In this document: positions 55,217 to 64,000 of the stretch, in pieces | How positions within the stretch are numbered: the stretch's first letter is position 1 | Layout of the letters: each line of letters opens with the position of its first letter | NCBI GenBank assembly: GCA_020633295.1 | Contig: JACKDW010000008.1 | Span: forward strand, 62,001 to 126,000 | Direction of reading: 5' to 3' | Origin: Myxococcales bacterium | GTDB lineage: Bacteria; Myxococcota_A; Polyangia; Nannocystales; Nannocystaceae | DNA: 64,000 nt | The notes under the pieces: generated by a model | The model's input: only the letters and a program-made list of their open reading frames with translations | Databases searched by the model: none | Told to the model about the DNA's origin: nothing | Translations under genes and position numbers: made by a program

Positions 55217-56354
55217 CCAGACCCAGCTTCCGGCCGATGATCTCGGCCATGATCTCGTTGGTGCCGCCGAAGATCCGCGTGACCCGGGCGTCCCGATACA
55301 TGCGGCTGATGCGGTACTCCTCCATGTAGCCGGCGCCGCCGTGGAGCTGCAGGCAGTCGTCGATGACCTTGCCCTCGAGCTCGGTCGCCAGCATCTTCGC
55401 GCCGCTGGCGACCTCGGCCGAGAGCTCGCCGCGGTTCGACAGCGTCACGCAGTGGTCGACGTGGCTCTGCAGCGCGTCGAGCTCCGCGCGCATCCGGGCC
55501 ATGCGGAAGCGCGGGCTCTGGAAGGTGCCGACGGGGCGCCCGAAGGCGTGGCGCTGCTTGACGAAGTCGAGCGTGAGGTCGAAGGCGACCTGCGCGTGGG
55601 AGATGGCCCCGATCGCGATCTGCAGGCGCTCGACCGCGAGCGCCTGCGTCAGGTAGCGAAAGCCCTTGCGCGGATCGCCGAGCACGTTGGCCACGGGGAC
55701 CGCGACGTCGTCGAAGAACATCTCGGCGGTGTCCTGGGCGTCGAGACCGAGCTTCTTGAGCTTGCGCCCGCGGCTGAAGCCGGGCCGGTCGGACTCGACC
55801 AGGAACAGCCCCATGTCGTAGCGCGACTCGCCGGTGCGCGCGGCGACGACGGTGAGGTCGGCGAGCAGCCCGTTGGAGATGTAGGTCTTCGAGCCGCGCA
55901 GGACCCAGTGATCGCCGCGGAGCTCCGCGCGCGTCTGCATGCCCGCGAGGTCGGAGCCGGCGGCGGGCTCCGACATGGCGACCGCGAGGATCGCCTCGCC
56001 GCTGATCGCCCGCGGCAGCCAGCGTCGCTTCTGCTCGTCCGTGCCGTGATGCCCGATGTAGGGCGCGACCACGCGGGAGTGCAGGGAGAGGCACAGCCCC
56101 GGATCGCCGTGGCGGAAGTTCTCCTCCTGGATGATCTGCTCGTAGCGCATGTCGTCGAGGCCGACGCCGCCGTACTCCTCGGGCGCCCACATGAGCAGGT
56201 AGCCTTGCTCGCCGGCCTTGGCGAAGATCTCGCGGTCGACGCAGCCCTGCTCGCGCCAGCGCTCGACGTGGGGCGTGACCTCGGCCTGGAAGAAGCGGCG
56301 CACGGACGCGCGGAACAGCTCGTGGTCTTCGTCGAAGATGGTTCGCGGGGTCAT
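55191..56354 (-). CDS. Acyl-CoA dehydrogenase, first gene after the operator
   Basis: 387 residues. Blocks AVAMSEPAAGSDLAGMQTRA, KTYISNGLLADLTVVAARTG and LQLHGGAGYMEEYRISRMYR with FGGTNEIMAEIIG at the end; the NEI Glu region is as in long-chain enzymes. ATG at 56354 chosen since the frame upstream would read through the operator. The 23-base operator lies 19 bases upstream, so this gene and those downstream (to 51076 or beyond) may form one regulated unit. Confidence 0.93.
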   Translation of the reverse strand: MTPRTIFDEDHELFRASVRRFFQAEVTPHVERWREQGCVDREIFAKAGEQGYLLMWAPEEYGGVGLDDMRYEQIIQEENFRHGDPGLCLSLHSRVVAPYIGHHGTDEQKRRWLPRAISGEAILAVAMSEPAAGSDLAGMQTRAELRGDHWVLRGSKTYISNGLLADLTVVAARTGESRYDMGLFLVESDRPGFSRGRKLKKLGLDAQDTAEMFFDDVAVPVANVLGDPRKGFRYLTQALAVERLQIAIGAISHAQVAFDLTLDFVKQRHAFGRPVGTFQSPRFRMARMRAELDALQSHVDHCVTLSNRGELSAEVASGAKMLATELEGKVIDDCLQLHGGAGYMEEYRISRMYRDARVTRIFGGTNEIMAEIIGRKLGLDGRKYASS

Positions 56355-56372
56355 GGTCTCACGGCGCGATTT

Positions 56373-56395
56373 AACTTGTTGGCGACAAGCAAGTT
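56373..56395. promoter_or_regulatory. Operator of the lipid regulon, site 3 (acyl-CoA dehydrogenase)
   Basis: Same 23 bases as at 43351: AACTTG-TTGGCGACAAG-CAAGTT. It is 19 bases before the dehydrogenase ATG and about 110 bases downstream of the TetR gene end, inside the TetR-dehydrogenase spacer. Confidence 0.85.
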
Positions 56396-56505
56396 TAATC
56401 GCCATCAGTTCTCCGCGTCAAGGCCGACGCGGCCAGAAAGTGTCACGGCCCACAGGCCGGCGGGGCGCCTGGGGCGGGGGCGCTCGTCAGCGGTCCACCG
56501 CGCGG

Positions 56506-57168
56506 TCAGGCCTGGGGCGTGCGCATGGCCTGCTCGATGTAGCGGCGCAGCAGCTCCTGCAGCTCGCGGACGGGGAGGTCCGGCGTCACCATCCAGCGGT
56601 ACAGCAGCCCGTCGATGGCGCTCGCGAACAGCTCGGCGGCCAGGCGCGCGTCGATGTTCTGGACGATCTCGCCGGCCTCCTGGCCGTCCTCGATCCAGGC
56701 CGCGAGCGCGCGGATATGGGCCTTGTTGACCCGCGCGACGTTGGCCCGGTACTCGGCGCTCGGGTCGATGCTGGCGTAGCGCAGCAGGTACATCGCGCGC
56801 AGCTCATCGGGCTCTTCGGTCATAAAGCCGACGAGCGCGTCGGTGACCCGCTGCAGCGCGGTGATGCCGGTCGACTCGCCGACGACCGTCTGCACGCGGC
56901 GCAGCCAGTCGGCCGCGACGCTGTCGTGCACGTGCCCGAGCAGCCCGGCCTTGGACCCGAAGCGGTGCGTGACGAGGCCGCGCGAGTAGCCGGCGCGCTT
57001 GCCGATGCCGGCGAGCGTCATCCCGGCGATGCCGTGCTCGACGAGCAGCTCCACGGCCGCGTCGGTCATCCGCTGCTCGGAGAGCGCGGTGCGTTCCTCC
57101 TGCGTGCGTCCGGACGACCTCGTCGAGCGCCGGCGTTTGCGTTCCTCTTTCGCGGACAGAGCGGGCAA
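56506..57168 (-). CDS. TetR-family transcriptional regulator
   Basis: 220 residues. N-terminal helix-turn-helix: AAVELLVEHGIAGMTLAGIG and GYSRGLVTHRFGSKAGLL; the remainder is an all-helical ligand domain. The preceding 30 basic residues (KEERKRRRSTRSSGR) are an odd extension, and the start may be a TTG (57168) or further in. Located upstream of the acyl-CoA dehydrogenase run, it is the best candidate to bind the shared AACTTG...CAAGTT operator and to sense an acyl-CoA. No operator copy is seen before its own start. Confidence 0.88.
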   Translation of the reverse strand: MPALSAKEERKRRRSTRSSGRTQEERTALSEQRMTDAAVELLVEHGIAGMTLAGIGKRAGYSRGLVTHRFGSKAGLLGHVHDSVAADWLRRVQTVVGESTGITALQRVTDALVGFMTEEPDELRAMYLLRYASIDPSAEYRANVARVNKAHIRALAAWIEDGQEAGEIVQNIDARLAAELFASAIDGLLYRWMVTPDLPVRELQELLRRYIEQAMRTPQA

Positions 57169-57247
57169 TCTAGCACACGGGGTCGGAGCGCGTCGTGTCG
57201 CCCGTCGCGACCGCGCGCGCTCGCGCGGCGCGATCGCGACGGCGTGG

Positions 57248-58678
57248 TCAGGCCTCCGGGTAGTTCAGCATCGACTTGGTCTCGAGGTACTCCTCGACGC
57301 CCCACTTGCCGAACTCGCGCCCGTTGCCCGAACGCTTGTACCCGCCGAAGGCCGCGTTGAGGTCGACCTGCGCGCCGTTGAGGTGCACCGTGCCGGCCCG
57401 GATGCGCCGCCCGACGGCGGCCGCCTGCGCGGCGTCGCCGGCGTTGACGTAGGCGCACAGCCCGTACTCCGTGTCGTTGGCGATGCGCACCGCGTCGTCG
57501 ATGTCGTCGTAGCCGATGATGCACAGCACAGGTCCGAAGATCTCGGTCCGGGCGATGTCCATCGCGTTGTCGACGCGCGAGAACACGGTCGGCTTGACGA
57601 AGAAGCCGCGCTCAAGACCCGCTGGGCGCCCGACGCCGCCGCACTCGAGCGTCGCGCCCTCCTCGATCCCGCGCGCGATGAGCTGCTGGATCTTGTCGAA
57701 CTGCGCGCGCGAGGCCACGGGGCCGAGCTGCGTGCTCGCGTCCTCCGGCGGGCCGACCGTGAGGCTCTCGGCGGCCGCCCTGGCGATCGCGGCGGCCTCG
57801 GCCATGCGGGCCTTGGGCACGAGCATGCGCGTCGGCGCGTTGCAGGACTGCCCCGAGTTCATGCACATCGTGATGGTGTCGCGGGCGATGACCGCGGGGA
57901 AGTCGGCGCCGTCGAGGATGATGTTGGGCGACTTGCCGCCGAGCTCCTGGGTCACGCGCTTGACGGTCTTCGCCGCCTGCTCGGCGACCGAGACGCCCGC
58001 GCGGGTCGAGCCCGTGATCGAGATCATGTCGATGTCGGGGTGCGCCGACATGGCGACGCCGACGGTCGGCCCGTCGCCGTTGATCATGTTGAACACGCCC
58101 GCGGGCACGCCGGCCGCGTCGAGGATCTCGGCGAAGATCAGCGCGCTGAGCGGCGCGATCTCCGAGGGCTTGAGGACGACGGTGCAGCCGGCGGCGAGCG
58201 CCGGCGCGAGCTTGGCCCCGATCTGGTTGGTCGGCCAGTTCCACGGCGTGATCAGGCCGCACACGCCGATCGGCTCGCGGACGAACAGGTGCTTGCCGAC
58301 CCGCTCCTCGAACGAGAAGCCCTCGAGGGCCGCGCGCGCGTACATGAAGTGCGCGAGCCCGCAGGGCGCCTGCAGCTGGCTCGAGAGCCCGGCCGGCGCG
58401 CCCATCTCCTGGGTGATCGCCGCGGCGAGCTCGGGCAGGCGCGCCTGGTAGGCCTCGATGACGCGCCCGAGCAGCGCGAGCCGCTCCTGCGCGCTCGTGC
58501 GCGAGAACGCCGGGAACGCGCGGCGGGCCGCCGCGACCGCGCGGTCGACGTCGCGCTGGTCGCCCGCCGCGATCGTCGCGATCCGCTCCTCCGTCGCGGG
58601 GTTGATGACGTCGATGCTGCCCTCGCCCAGCGGGTCGACCCACTGACCGTCGATGTAGAATTTGTGGTTGTTGCTCAT
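57248..58678 (-). CDS. Aldehyde dehydrogenase
   Basis: 476 residues, class 3-like NAD(P) enzyme. ITPWNWPTNQIGAKLAPALA, cofactor GSTRAGVSV, ELGGKSPNIIL with the general-base Glu, catalytic Cys in NSGQSCNAPTR. C-terminal GGYKRSGNGREFGKWGVEEY is typical. It would oxidise fatty aldehyde to acid for the acyl-CoA ligase, following the alcohol dehydrogenase at 51543. ATG at 58678. Confidence 0.94.
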   Translation of the reverse strand: MSNNHKFYIDGQWVDPLGEGSIDVINPATEERIATIAAGDQRDVDRAVAAARRAFPAFSRTSAQERLALLGRVIEAYQARLPELAAAITQEMGAPAGLSSQLQAPCGLAHFMYARAALEGFSFEERVGKHLFVREPIGVCGLITPWNWPTNQIGAKLAPALAAGCTVVLKPSEIAPLSALIFAEILDAAGVPAGVFNMINGDGPTVGVAMSAHPDIDMISITGSTRAGVSVAEQAAKTVKRVTQELGGKSPNIILDGADFPAVIARDTITMCMNSGQSCNAPTRMLVPKARMAEAAAIARAAAESLTVGPPEDASTQLGPVASRAQFDKIQQLIARGIEEGATLECGGVGRPAGLERGFFVKPTVFSRVDNAMDIARTEIFGPVLCIIGYDDIDDAVRIANDTEYGLCAYVNAGDAAQAAAVGRRIRAGTVHLNGAQVDLNAAFGGYKRSGNGREFGKWGVEEYLETKSMLNYPEA

Positions 58679-58716
58679 GGTGAACCCTCCGCGCGCCGCC
58701 GGCGAGCGCGTTCCTG

Positions 58717-60339
58717 TTACAGCGTCTTGAGGTACTCGAGCACGGCCTTGCGCTCGGAGTCGGTGAACTTGTCGCCGAAGGTGTGACCGCCGTTGCCGTA
58801 GCCGAGCAGCGACGTGTCGTAGACGTGGCGCCGCTCGCCCGCCGGCACGGTGCCCTGACCGCCCGTGGCCTCCCATGGCCAGCCGAGCGCGTCGCGGTCG
58901 TAGTTGGTGCTGTCGTAGTCGACGCGCCGCCAGAAGTCGGGGCGCTTGCCGGAGTCGAGCACGAGCTCGAGCGTCGGCACCGAGGCGTTGTGGAGGTAGG
59001 GCGCGGTCGCCCAGACGCCGTCGAGCGGCGGCGCCGCGTAGCCGACGAAGGGGTCGTCGACGTACAGCTGCGTGATCTCGCCGTACCAGGAGCTGTTAAA
59101 CCACTCGACGAGCGTGCCGAGGTCGCTCGACGCGAGGTCGCCGAGCAGCGAGTCGGTGCCGACGACCTCGAGCGGGATCAGCAGGTTGGGGAAGGTCTCG
59201 AGCGCGGGGTCGTCGTCGTAGGTGCCGTGGCAGCCGGCGCAGCTGCACTCGAACAGCTCCTTGCCCTGGGCGGCGAGCTGCTCGTCGACCGCCCACGGGT
59301 ACTGCGGCGCCTCGAGGCTCTCGAGGTACGCGCGGATGTCGTTGAAGTAGCCGAGCATCTCGCCCGCCTTCTCGGTCGTGTCGACGCACAGCGACGACGC
59401 GAACATCATGGTGCCGCGGTGATCGCCGCGGGACATGCCGTTCCAGAAGTGCCCGCCCTTCTTCTTGACGCGCCACCACGGCGGCGTGTCGACCGGCACG
59501 ACCGGCGGGTCGATCGGGATCAGCTGCTCGTCCGACCAGGCCAGGGTGTCCGGGTCGCGGTGCGACGCGAGGATCACCGCGACGTTGTCGGCCGGGTTCG
59601 TGCCGATCGTCGCGGTCTGGATGTAGGGGCCGAGCGCGTCGTAGCGGCCGACGAACTTGTTGATCTCCTTGCCCGCGTCGGTCCACTCGGGCAGCGTCGG
59701 CAGCAGCCCGAGCAGCGCGCCGAAGTCGTCGGTGAAGTCCGCGTCGTGGCGCCCGAGGCCGATGACCAGCTCGCCGTTGAACTTGCCCGCGTGACAGGTG
59801 AGGCAGTTCATCGCCGCGAGCTCGGTGCCGCCCTCGGAGTAGACGACGTTCCAGTTGTACGGGAGGTTCGCGTTCTTGCCCTCGCGCCAGGCCAGCTTCT
59901 CGCCGTCGGCGTAGGTGCCGAGGAACACCTTGCCGAGCTGGAACAGGTCGTAGGGGACGCCGCAGCTGACGTAGTCCTCGTTGAGCAGCGCCCACTCGCC
60001 GTCGACCGGGTCGCCGTCGATCGGCGTCGGCGCCGGGATCTCCCAGCCCAGGTGCCAGGGCCCCGGCAGCTCCCAGCACGCCAGCGGCTCGCCCGTGGTC
60101 TCGTCGCCGGTCTCGTCGCCGGTGCTGCTGTCGCCGCCGGTCTCGCCCGAGGTCACCTCGCCGGTCGAGGCGCCGGTGCTCCCGGTCGAGCCGCCGTCGT
60201 CCGTGTCCGACGTCGCGGTGGTCGAGGGCATGTCGGTGGCCGCGCCGGTCTCCGACCCGCGCGTCTCACCTGTTTCACCTGTCGAGCACCCGAGGACGAA
60301 GGCGCACACAACCACCGAGGAGACGAGGCGCGGGTTCAT
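58717..60339 (-). CDS. Diheme c-type cytochrome lipoprotein, MauG/RoxA-like
   Basis: 540 residues. Lipobox VVVCAFVLGC (Cys18), linker rich in Thr, Ser, Gly and Glu to about residue 85, then a catalytic part with two heme motifs, CLTCH and CAGCH, and the C-terminal APPLDGVWATAPYLHNASVP with a His ligand region. This plan resembles cytochrome c peroxidase/MauG and the RoxA/RoxB rubber oxygenases known in myxobacteria, all diheme enzymes acting outside the cytoplasm. Oxidative cleavage of an unsaturated lipid or isoprenoid is possible, but not shown. The lipid-regulon operator lies 15 bases before the ATG (60339). Confidence 0.85.
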   Translation of the reverse strand: MNPRLVSSVVVCAFVLGCSTGETGETRGSETGAATDMPSTTATSDTDDGGSTGSTGASTGEVTSGETGGDSSTGDETGDETTGEPLACWELPGPWHLGWEIPAPTPIDGDPVDGEWALLNEDYVSCGVPYDLFQLGKVFLGTYADGEKLAWREGKNANLPYNWNVVYSEGGTELAAMNCLTCHAGKFNGELVIGLGRHDADFTDDFGALLGLLPTLPEWTDAGKEINKFVGRYDALGPYIQTATIGTNPADNVAVILASHRDPDTLAWSDEQLIPIDPPVVPVDTPPWWRVKKKGGHFWNGMSRGDHRGTMMFASSLCVDTTEKAGEMLGYFNDIRAYLESLEAPQYPWAVDEQLAAQGKELFECSCAGCHGTYDDDPALETFPNLLIPLEVVGTDSLLGDLASSDLGTLVEWFNSSWYGEITQLYVDDPFVGYAAPPLDGVWATAPYLHNASVPTLELVLDSGKRPDFWRRVDYDSTNYDRDALGWPWEATGGQGTVPAGERRHVYDTSLLGYGNGGHTFGDKFTDSERKAVLEYLKTL

Positions 60340-60354
60340 GATCCCTGGATATGG

Positions 60355-60377
60355 AACTTGCTGGCTGCTAGCAAGTA
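60355..60377. promoter_or_regulatory. Operator of the lipid regulon, site 4 (diheme cytochrome)
   Basis: AACTTG-CTGGCTGCTAG-CAAGTA: differs from sites 2 and 3 mainly in the inner bases (CTGGCTGCT) while keeping AACTTG, TGGC and AGCAAGT. ACTTGCT/AGCAAGT is a perfect dyad. It is 15 bases upstream of the cytochrome ATG. Confidence 0.8.
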
Positions 60378-60379
60378 AA

Positions 60380-61246
60380 TTGTCGGCGCGCCGCGACGCG
60401 TCGATGAACGCGGCTTTGTCCCCTGGGAACGATGTTGCGCGGCGACGCGGGCGCGCCTCGGTCTCCTCGATCGCGCGCGCTCCCGAGCGCGCGGGGACGA
60501 ATTGGCGGGCGGCGCCTGGGGTGATCCTCCCCATCGCCGCGATTCGAGCGCGGGCGCGCGAGTCGGCGGCGCGGGTCGACGGTGTGGGGTGAGGTGTCTT
60601 GTGGAGCAGGTTGTTCGCGCGTCCGCGATGTCGACGCGCGGCGCGTTCAACTGTCTGTCGCTTGGGACTTGTCCTGTCGTCGCGCGCGGCGATGCCGATC
60701 TCCGCGACCTCCGACGCGCTCGAGCTCGCCGCCGCGCTGCGGCGGCGCGAGCTCTCGATGCGACCACGTCTCGGAGCCGAGCGGGGCGCCGCTCGGCGAG
60801 GATGAGCGCCTGCTCGCGCTCGCGGGGCAGCTGGAGCGCGCGCCCGTGGGCGCGGCGAACCGCCCGTGTTCGCAGGCTCGACGCCGCGAGCAGCGGATCG
60901 AGTGATCGATGTCGCAATGGACAGGTTTTCGACGCGCCGCCGTCGCGCCGTCGCGCCGTCGCGTCATCGCGTCACCACGCGCGGCCGCGGGGGACGACCG
61001 TCGCGTCCAAGCGCGCGCGAGGCCGGCTCCCTTCCGCCACCACTGTACCACGCGCGAGGGGACTGGCCGCAAGCGGCAAAATTATGCTCCCCTCAGCGCG
61101 CTCCGGGTCATCGCGGCCCGGACCGAGAGCCACAGGAGCAGCGGTATGGGTGCGGTTCGTTCGATGGTTGGTTCGACGGGGGGCGCGGACGTCGTGGGCG
61201 CGCGCGAGTCGAGCGCGCGGCGCTCCGGCGTGATCGGGGGGCGGCG
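60380..61246. other. Long non-coding stretch, possible gene relic
   Basis: About 870 bases without a convincing gene. A fragment ISATSDALELAAALRRRELS (about 60690-60755, plus strand) resembles the first helix of amidase-signature enzymes, and a nearby frame reads EDERLLALAGQLERAPVGAA, but no catalytic Ser-Ser-Lys part is present. Several TGTC/GACA words (cttgggacttgtcctgtcgt, near 60661; ggacaggttttc, near 60919) occur. Probably decayed sequence. Confidence 0.35.
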
Positions 61247-62725
61247 ATGAGCGATCACGCGGTGGTGATCGTCGGGGGCGGCCCGACCGGGATGATGCTG
61301 GCGGCCGAGCTGACGCTCGCGGGCGTCGACGCGCTCGTCGTCGAGCGGCGCACCAGCCAGGTCGTCGACGGATCGCGCGCCGGGGGGCTGCACGCCCGCA
61401 CCCTCGAGGTGCTCGATCAGCGGGGCGTCGCGGATCGATTCATCGCGGCGGGGCAGCGCCACCCCGCCGTGAGCTTCTCGTTGACCCCGCTGGACATCCG
61501 CGACCTGCCCACCCGGCACAACTGCGTGCTCGCGCTGTGGCAGAGCCACATCGAGCGCATCCTCGCCGAGTGGGTCTACGACGAGCTCGGCGTCCCCGTC
61601 CTCCGCGGCCGCGAGGTGGTCAGCTTCACGCAGGACGACCGCGGCGTCGACGTCGCGCTCGCCGGCGGCGGAGCGCTGCGCGCGGGGTACCTCGTCGGCT
61701 GCGACGGCGGACGTAGCATGGTTCGAAAGACAGCCGGGATCGCGTTCCCGGGCTCCGCCGCCGCGACCAGCTGGATGATCGCCGAGGTCGAGATGGACGG
61801 GGAGCCCGAGCTCGGCTTCCGGCGCGACCGCGTCGGCACGCACGCGCTGGGTCGCCGCGCCGCCGGGGAGCCGATCCGCGTCGTGCTCACCGAGCGAGAC
61901 GTCGGGCATGCCGGCGCGCCCGACCTGCGTGAGCTCCGCGACGCGCTCGTCTCCGTGTACGGCACCGACTTCGGCCTGCGCGGCGCGAGCTGGATCTCGC
62001 GCTTCACCGACGCGGCGCGGCAGGCCGCGGAGTACCGCCGCGGGCGCGTGCTGCTGGCCGGCGACGCCGCCCACGTGCACCCCCCGCACGGCGGCCAGGG
62101 GCTCAACACCGGCGTGCAGGACGCGGTCAACCTCGGCTGGAAGCTCGCCCAGGTGGTCGACGGGACATCTCCCGAACACCTGCTGGACACCTATCACGCC
62201 GAGCGCCACCCGGTCGGCGCCCGGGCGCTCCGCAGCGCGCTGGCGATGGTCGCGCTCGGGATCGCGGACGACCGCCACGACGCGCTGCGCGAGACCGTCA
62301 CCGAGCTGCTGGGCGCCGACGAGGCGCGCCGGCGCGTCGTCGCGATGATCGCGGGGCTCGACATCCGCTACGAGCTCGGCGACGGTCACCCGCTGATCGG
62401 GCGGCGCGTCCCGGACGTCGACGTGCGCACGGACGACGGCCCCACGCGGATCTATGAGCTGCTGCGCGACGCCCGACCCGTGCTCCTCACCCTCGGCGAG
62501 CCCGACGCGCTCGCGCGCGCGCGCTGGCCGGGTCGCGTCCGGCGAGTGCACGCGCGACGCGACGGCGCGTGGACGCTCCCCGTGGTCGGCGAGGTCGCGG
62601 CGCCCGAGGCAGCGCTCATCCGTCCGGACGGGCACGTCGCCTGGGTCGGCGCGCTCGCGGACCCAGGGCTGTCGCGCGCGCTCGAGACGTGGTTCGGCGC
62701 GACGGGTCCGGCGCGCTCGTCGTGA
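61247..62725 (+). CDS. FAD-dependent aromatic-ring hydroxylase-type monooxygenase
   Basis: 492 residues, PHBH fold: FAD site VVIVGGGPTGMMLAAELTLA, DG motif region GYLVGCDGGRSMVRKTAGIA, and GDAAHVHPPHGGQGLNTGVQD. The C-terminal thioredoxin-like part (about 390-492) is as in PgaE/RdmE and phenol-hydroxylase types. It adds one oxygen atom to an aromatic or polyketide substrate with NAD(P)H. The ATG at 61247 follows a G-rich ribosome site; an upstream in-frame extension is not credible. Stands alone. Confidence 0.9.
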   Translation: MSDHAVVIVGGGPTGMMLAAELTLAGVDALVVERRTSQVVDGSRAGGLHARTLEVLDQRGVADRFIAAGQRHPAVSFSLTPLDIRDLPTRHNCVLALWQSHIERILAEWVYDELGVPVLRGREVVSFTQDDRGVDVALAGGGALRAGYLVGCDGGRSMVRKTAGIAFPGSAAATSWMIAEVEMDGEPELGFRRDRVGTHALGRRAAGEPIRVVLTERDVGHAGAPDLRELRDALVSVYGTDFGLRGASWISRFTDAARQAAEYRRGRVLLAGDAAHVHPPHGGQGLNTGVQDAVNLGWKLAQVVDGTSPEHLLDTYHAERHPVGARALRSALAMVALGIADDRHDALRETVTELLGADEARRRVVAMIAGLDIRYELGDGHPLIGRRVPDVDVRTDDGPTRIYELLRDARPVLLTLGEPDALARARWPGRVRRVHARRDGAWTLPVVGEVAAPEAALIRPDGHVAWVGALADPGLSRALETWFGATGPARSS

Positions 62726-62987
62726 GCGTGTCGGCGAGGTCGCGTCGATGATCCCGAGCGTGACGCGGCGAACGGGTTCAGGAGCCTGAGGCCGTTGGGC
62801 TGAAGGCGATGCGCACGCTGTCGATCGCCGCCGGGACCGAGGCCATCCTCGATCCCGGGGGGTGCGCGAATCGACGGCGCGCGGGCTGACTTTGTGGCCC
62901 GATCGCGCGCGCGCTCAGCCGCAGCTCGGCGCGCACGGGTCGACGACGCACGCGCGCACGGGAGCCCACGCCGCGTTCGCCATCGGA
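62726..62987. other. Intergenic region, nothing recognised
   Basis: Between the monooxygenase and the small membrane protein (minus, ends 62988). Convergent ends; no clear terminator and no supported frame. Confidence 0.5.
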
Positions 62988-63296
62988 TCAAACCCGGTCG
63001 TCGCCGCGTCGCGTCCTGATCGCGCCCACGATCATCGGGACCACCAGCATGTGCAGGTATGAGAGCAGGATGGCGCCGACCAGCGCCGCCCCGACCGTCG
63101 CCGCGTCGCCGGCGAGCGACTCGCTGGAGTTGACGGCCGCGCCCACGCTGGCGGCGGCGGCGAGGAGCCACTCGAGCGCGAGCGACAGCGAGACGCCGCG
63201 GCCCTCCTCCATTCGGAGCAGCGCGTACGGGACGGCCACGTTCCAGACGGCCTTCAAGAGGCACAACGCGCCGAGCACGTAGACGACGACGTCCAT
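62988..63296 (-). CDS. Small membrane protein of unknown function
   Basis: 102 residues starting at ATG 63296 with MDVVVYVLGALCLLKAVWNV. About three membrane helices (the N-terminus; LALEWLLAAAASVGAAVNSS; GAALVGAILLSYLHMLVVPM), basic C-terminus (RTRRGDD). A longer frame upstream to 63953 is Arg/Ser-rich and is not believed. Not recognised. Confidence 0.65.
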   Translation of the reverse strand: MDVVVYVLGALCLLKAVWNVAVPYALLRMEEGRGVSLSLALEWLLAAAASVGAAVNSSESLAGDAATVGAALVGAILLSYLHMLVVPMIVGAIRTRRGDDRV

Positions 63297-64000
63297 TCCT
63301 CGACGCAGCGTACGTGCTCTGGTGGCGAAGCGCCTGGGGCCGCGACGCGGCGATCGCCGCGTCGGCCCGCGAGCGCCCGGCGCCGTGGAGGCATCGCCCG
63401 CGGAGGTCGCGCCTCCGCTCTTGGGTCGACGGCGCCGCGGTGCTCGATTATGCACAAAAGGACATGTTGTGGAGATCGCTCCGCTGAGGCTCGCTCCGGG
63501 CTCGTCGACGCGCTGGAGTCCGCGCCGGAGCCCGCGCTCGCAGGTCGCGTGGCCGCGCGCGCCGTTGACGTGCCCGATGTCGTGCTTATCCCGGTACGTC
63601 GTGGACGGGACGGACGCGTGGTCGCGGTGAGCCGCGCGGAACTCTGCAGGGGCCTGGGTGAGCCTGACTGCCTGTTTTTGTGGGGAGACCGCGCAGCTGC
63701 TCCGCGGCGGTCCTCGGATCACCCGGTGATCTTTGGGTCGTGCACGGCGCGGGCGCGTGCCTGGCGAGCGGCTGCGTCTACACGGCCGCGCGCTTTGAGG
63801 GCGGCGCGCGGCGAGCTGCGCTTCAGCGCGTGCGCGCGCGCCCAGGCTTGACGGTCCGTGGCGCCTGCTGTGGCCCCACAGGCGCGTCGACGCGCCCGGC
63901 GAGCCGCCGCTGCTGAAATGACCGCGCGGGCGGTCCGGCGCGCGCTCGATCACGGGTACTTCGGGTCCGGTGAGTGGCGCGCGCCCGAGCGCGCGTACGC
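63297..64000. other. Terminal region without a confident gene
   Basis: About 700 bases. A plus-strand stretch (AGRVAARAVDVPDVVLIPVR, near 63540-63600) could be part of a real gene broken by frame shifts, but no family is recognised. An ACAA-AAGGACATG-TTGT dyad lies at 63454-63470. Confidence 0.35.

Noticed and set aside
63450..63851. Plus-strand open frame of 133 codons near the window end
   Set aside because: No recognisable domain, starts with an implausible Cys/Arg-rich segment; kept only as a possible broken gene.

Overview
The window is very GC-rich and gene-dense, with many GTG starts and start/stop overlaps. Several features point to a myxobacterium, most likely of the Nannocystis/Plesiocystis/Haliangium group: lipoproteins with Ser/Thr/Gly/Asp-rich linkers directly after the lipobox, a Ser/Thr kinase fused to TPRs, MopE-like Asp-rich repeats, an OmpA protein with thrombospondin-3-like repeats, and abundant lipid genes. 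This is inferred from gene content and style; there is no rRNA in the window. No rRNA, tRNA, CRISPR array or insertion sequence was seen.

Layout. 1-2.4 kb: tail of an aryl-polyene/fatty-acid-like cassette (ACP, frame-broken ApeP-like dehydratase, ketosynthase). 2.5-9.7 kb: lipoprotein, LysR regulator divergent from a FAD enzyme, an array of 114-bp tandem repeats, a cytochrome c-DM13 lipoprotein, and an AGCS amino-acid symporter. 9.7-19.7 kb: the standout region, a probable RiPP (modified peptide) locus. A 174-residue precursor carries three copies of HANSGPGGHSNVPGHANF exactly 39 residues apart. It is followed by a DUF483-like protein, a radical SAM/SPASM maturase, an alpha-ketoglutarate HExxH-type peptide hydroxylase, a 2OG-Fe(II) oxygenase, a TPR protein, an M61-type peptidase lipoprotein and a prolyl-hydroxylase-type oxygenase. 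Divergent to it lies an M61-like lipoprotein that has lost all three zinc ligands. Likely logic: the radical SAM enzyme crosslinks His-x-Asn motifs (three-residue cyclophanes), the iron oxygenases hydroxylate the core, and the M61 lipoproteins process or bind the product outside the inner membrane.

19.7-32.8 kb: signalling and envelope genes (Ser/Thr kinase-TPR, AraC regulator, YciI-like protein, EF-hand protein, ATP-grasp ligase, OmpA-type porin, MopE-like lipoprotein, other lipoproteins). 32.8-36.3 kb: an Eco57I-like DNA methyltransferase and a small membrane protein.

36.5-60.3 kb: a lipid island. It has a lipase, two SDRs, a wax-ester synthase, an esterase, an acyl-CoA ligase, an APH-like kinase, four acyl-CoA dehydrogenases, FadB, thiolase, alcohol and aldehyde dehydrogenases, a TetR regulator and a diheme cytochrome. 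A shared palindrome (AACTTG-T/C-TGGC ... CAAGT, 23 bp) sits before the lipase, ligase, one acyl-CoA dehydrogenase and the diheme cytochrome, which defines a probable regulon of the local TetR protein. 61-64 kb: a FAD aromatic-type monooxygenase, a small membrane protein and about 0.7 kb without a clear gene.

Several genes are broken by single-base frame changes, often in CG runs. Sequencing error is the simplest explanation, but decay cannot be excluded.
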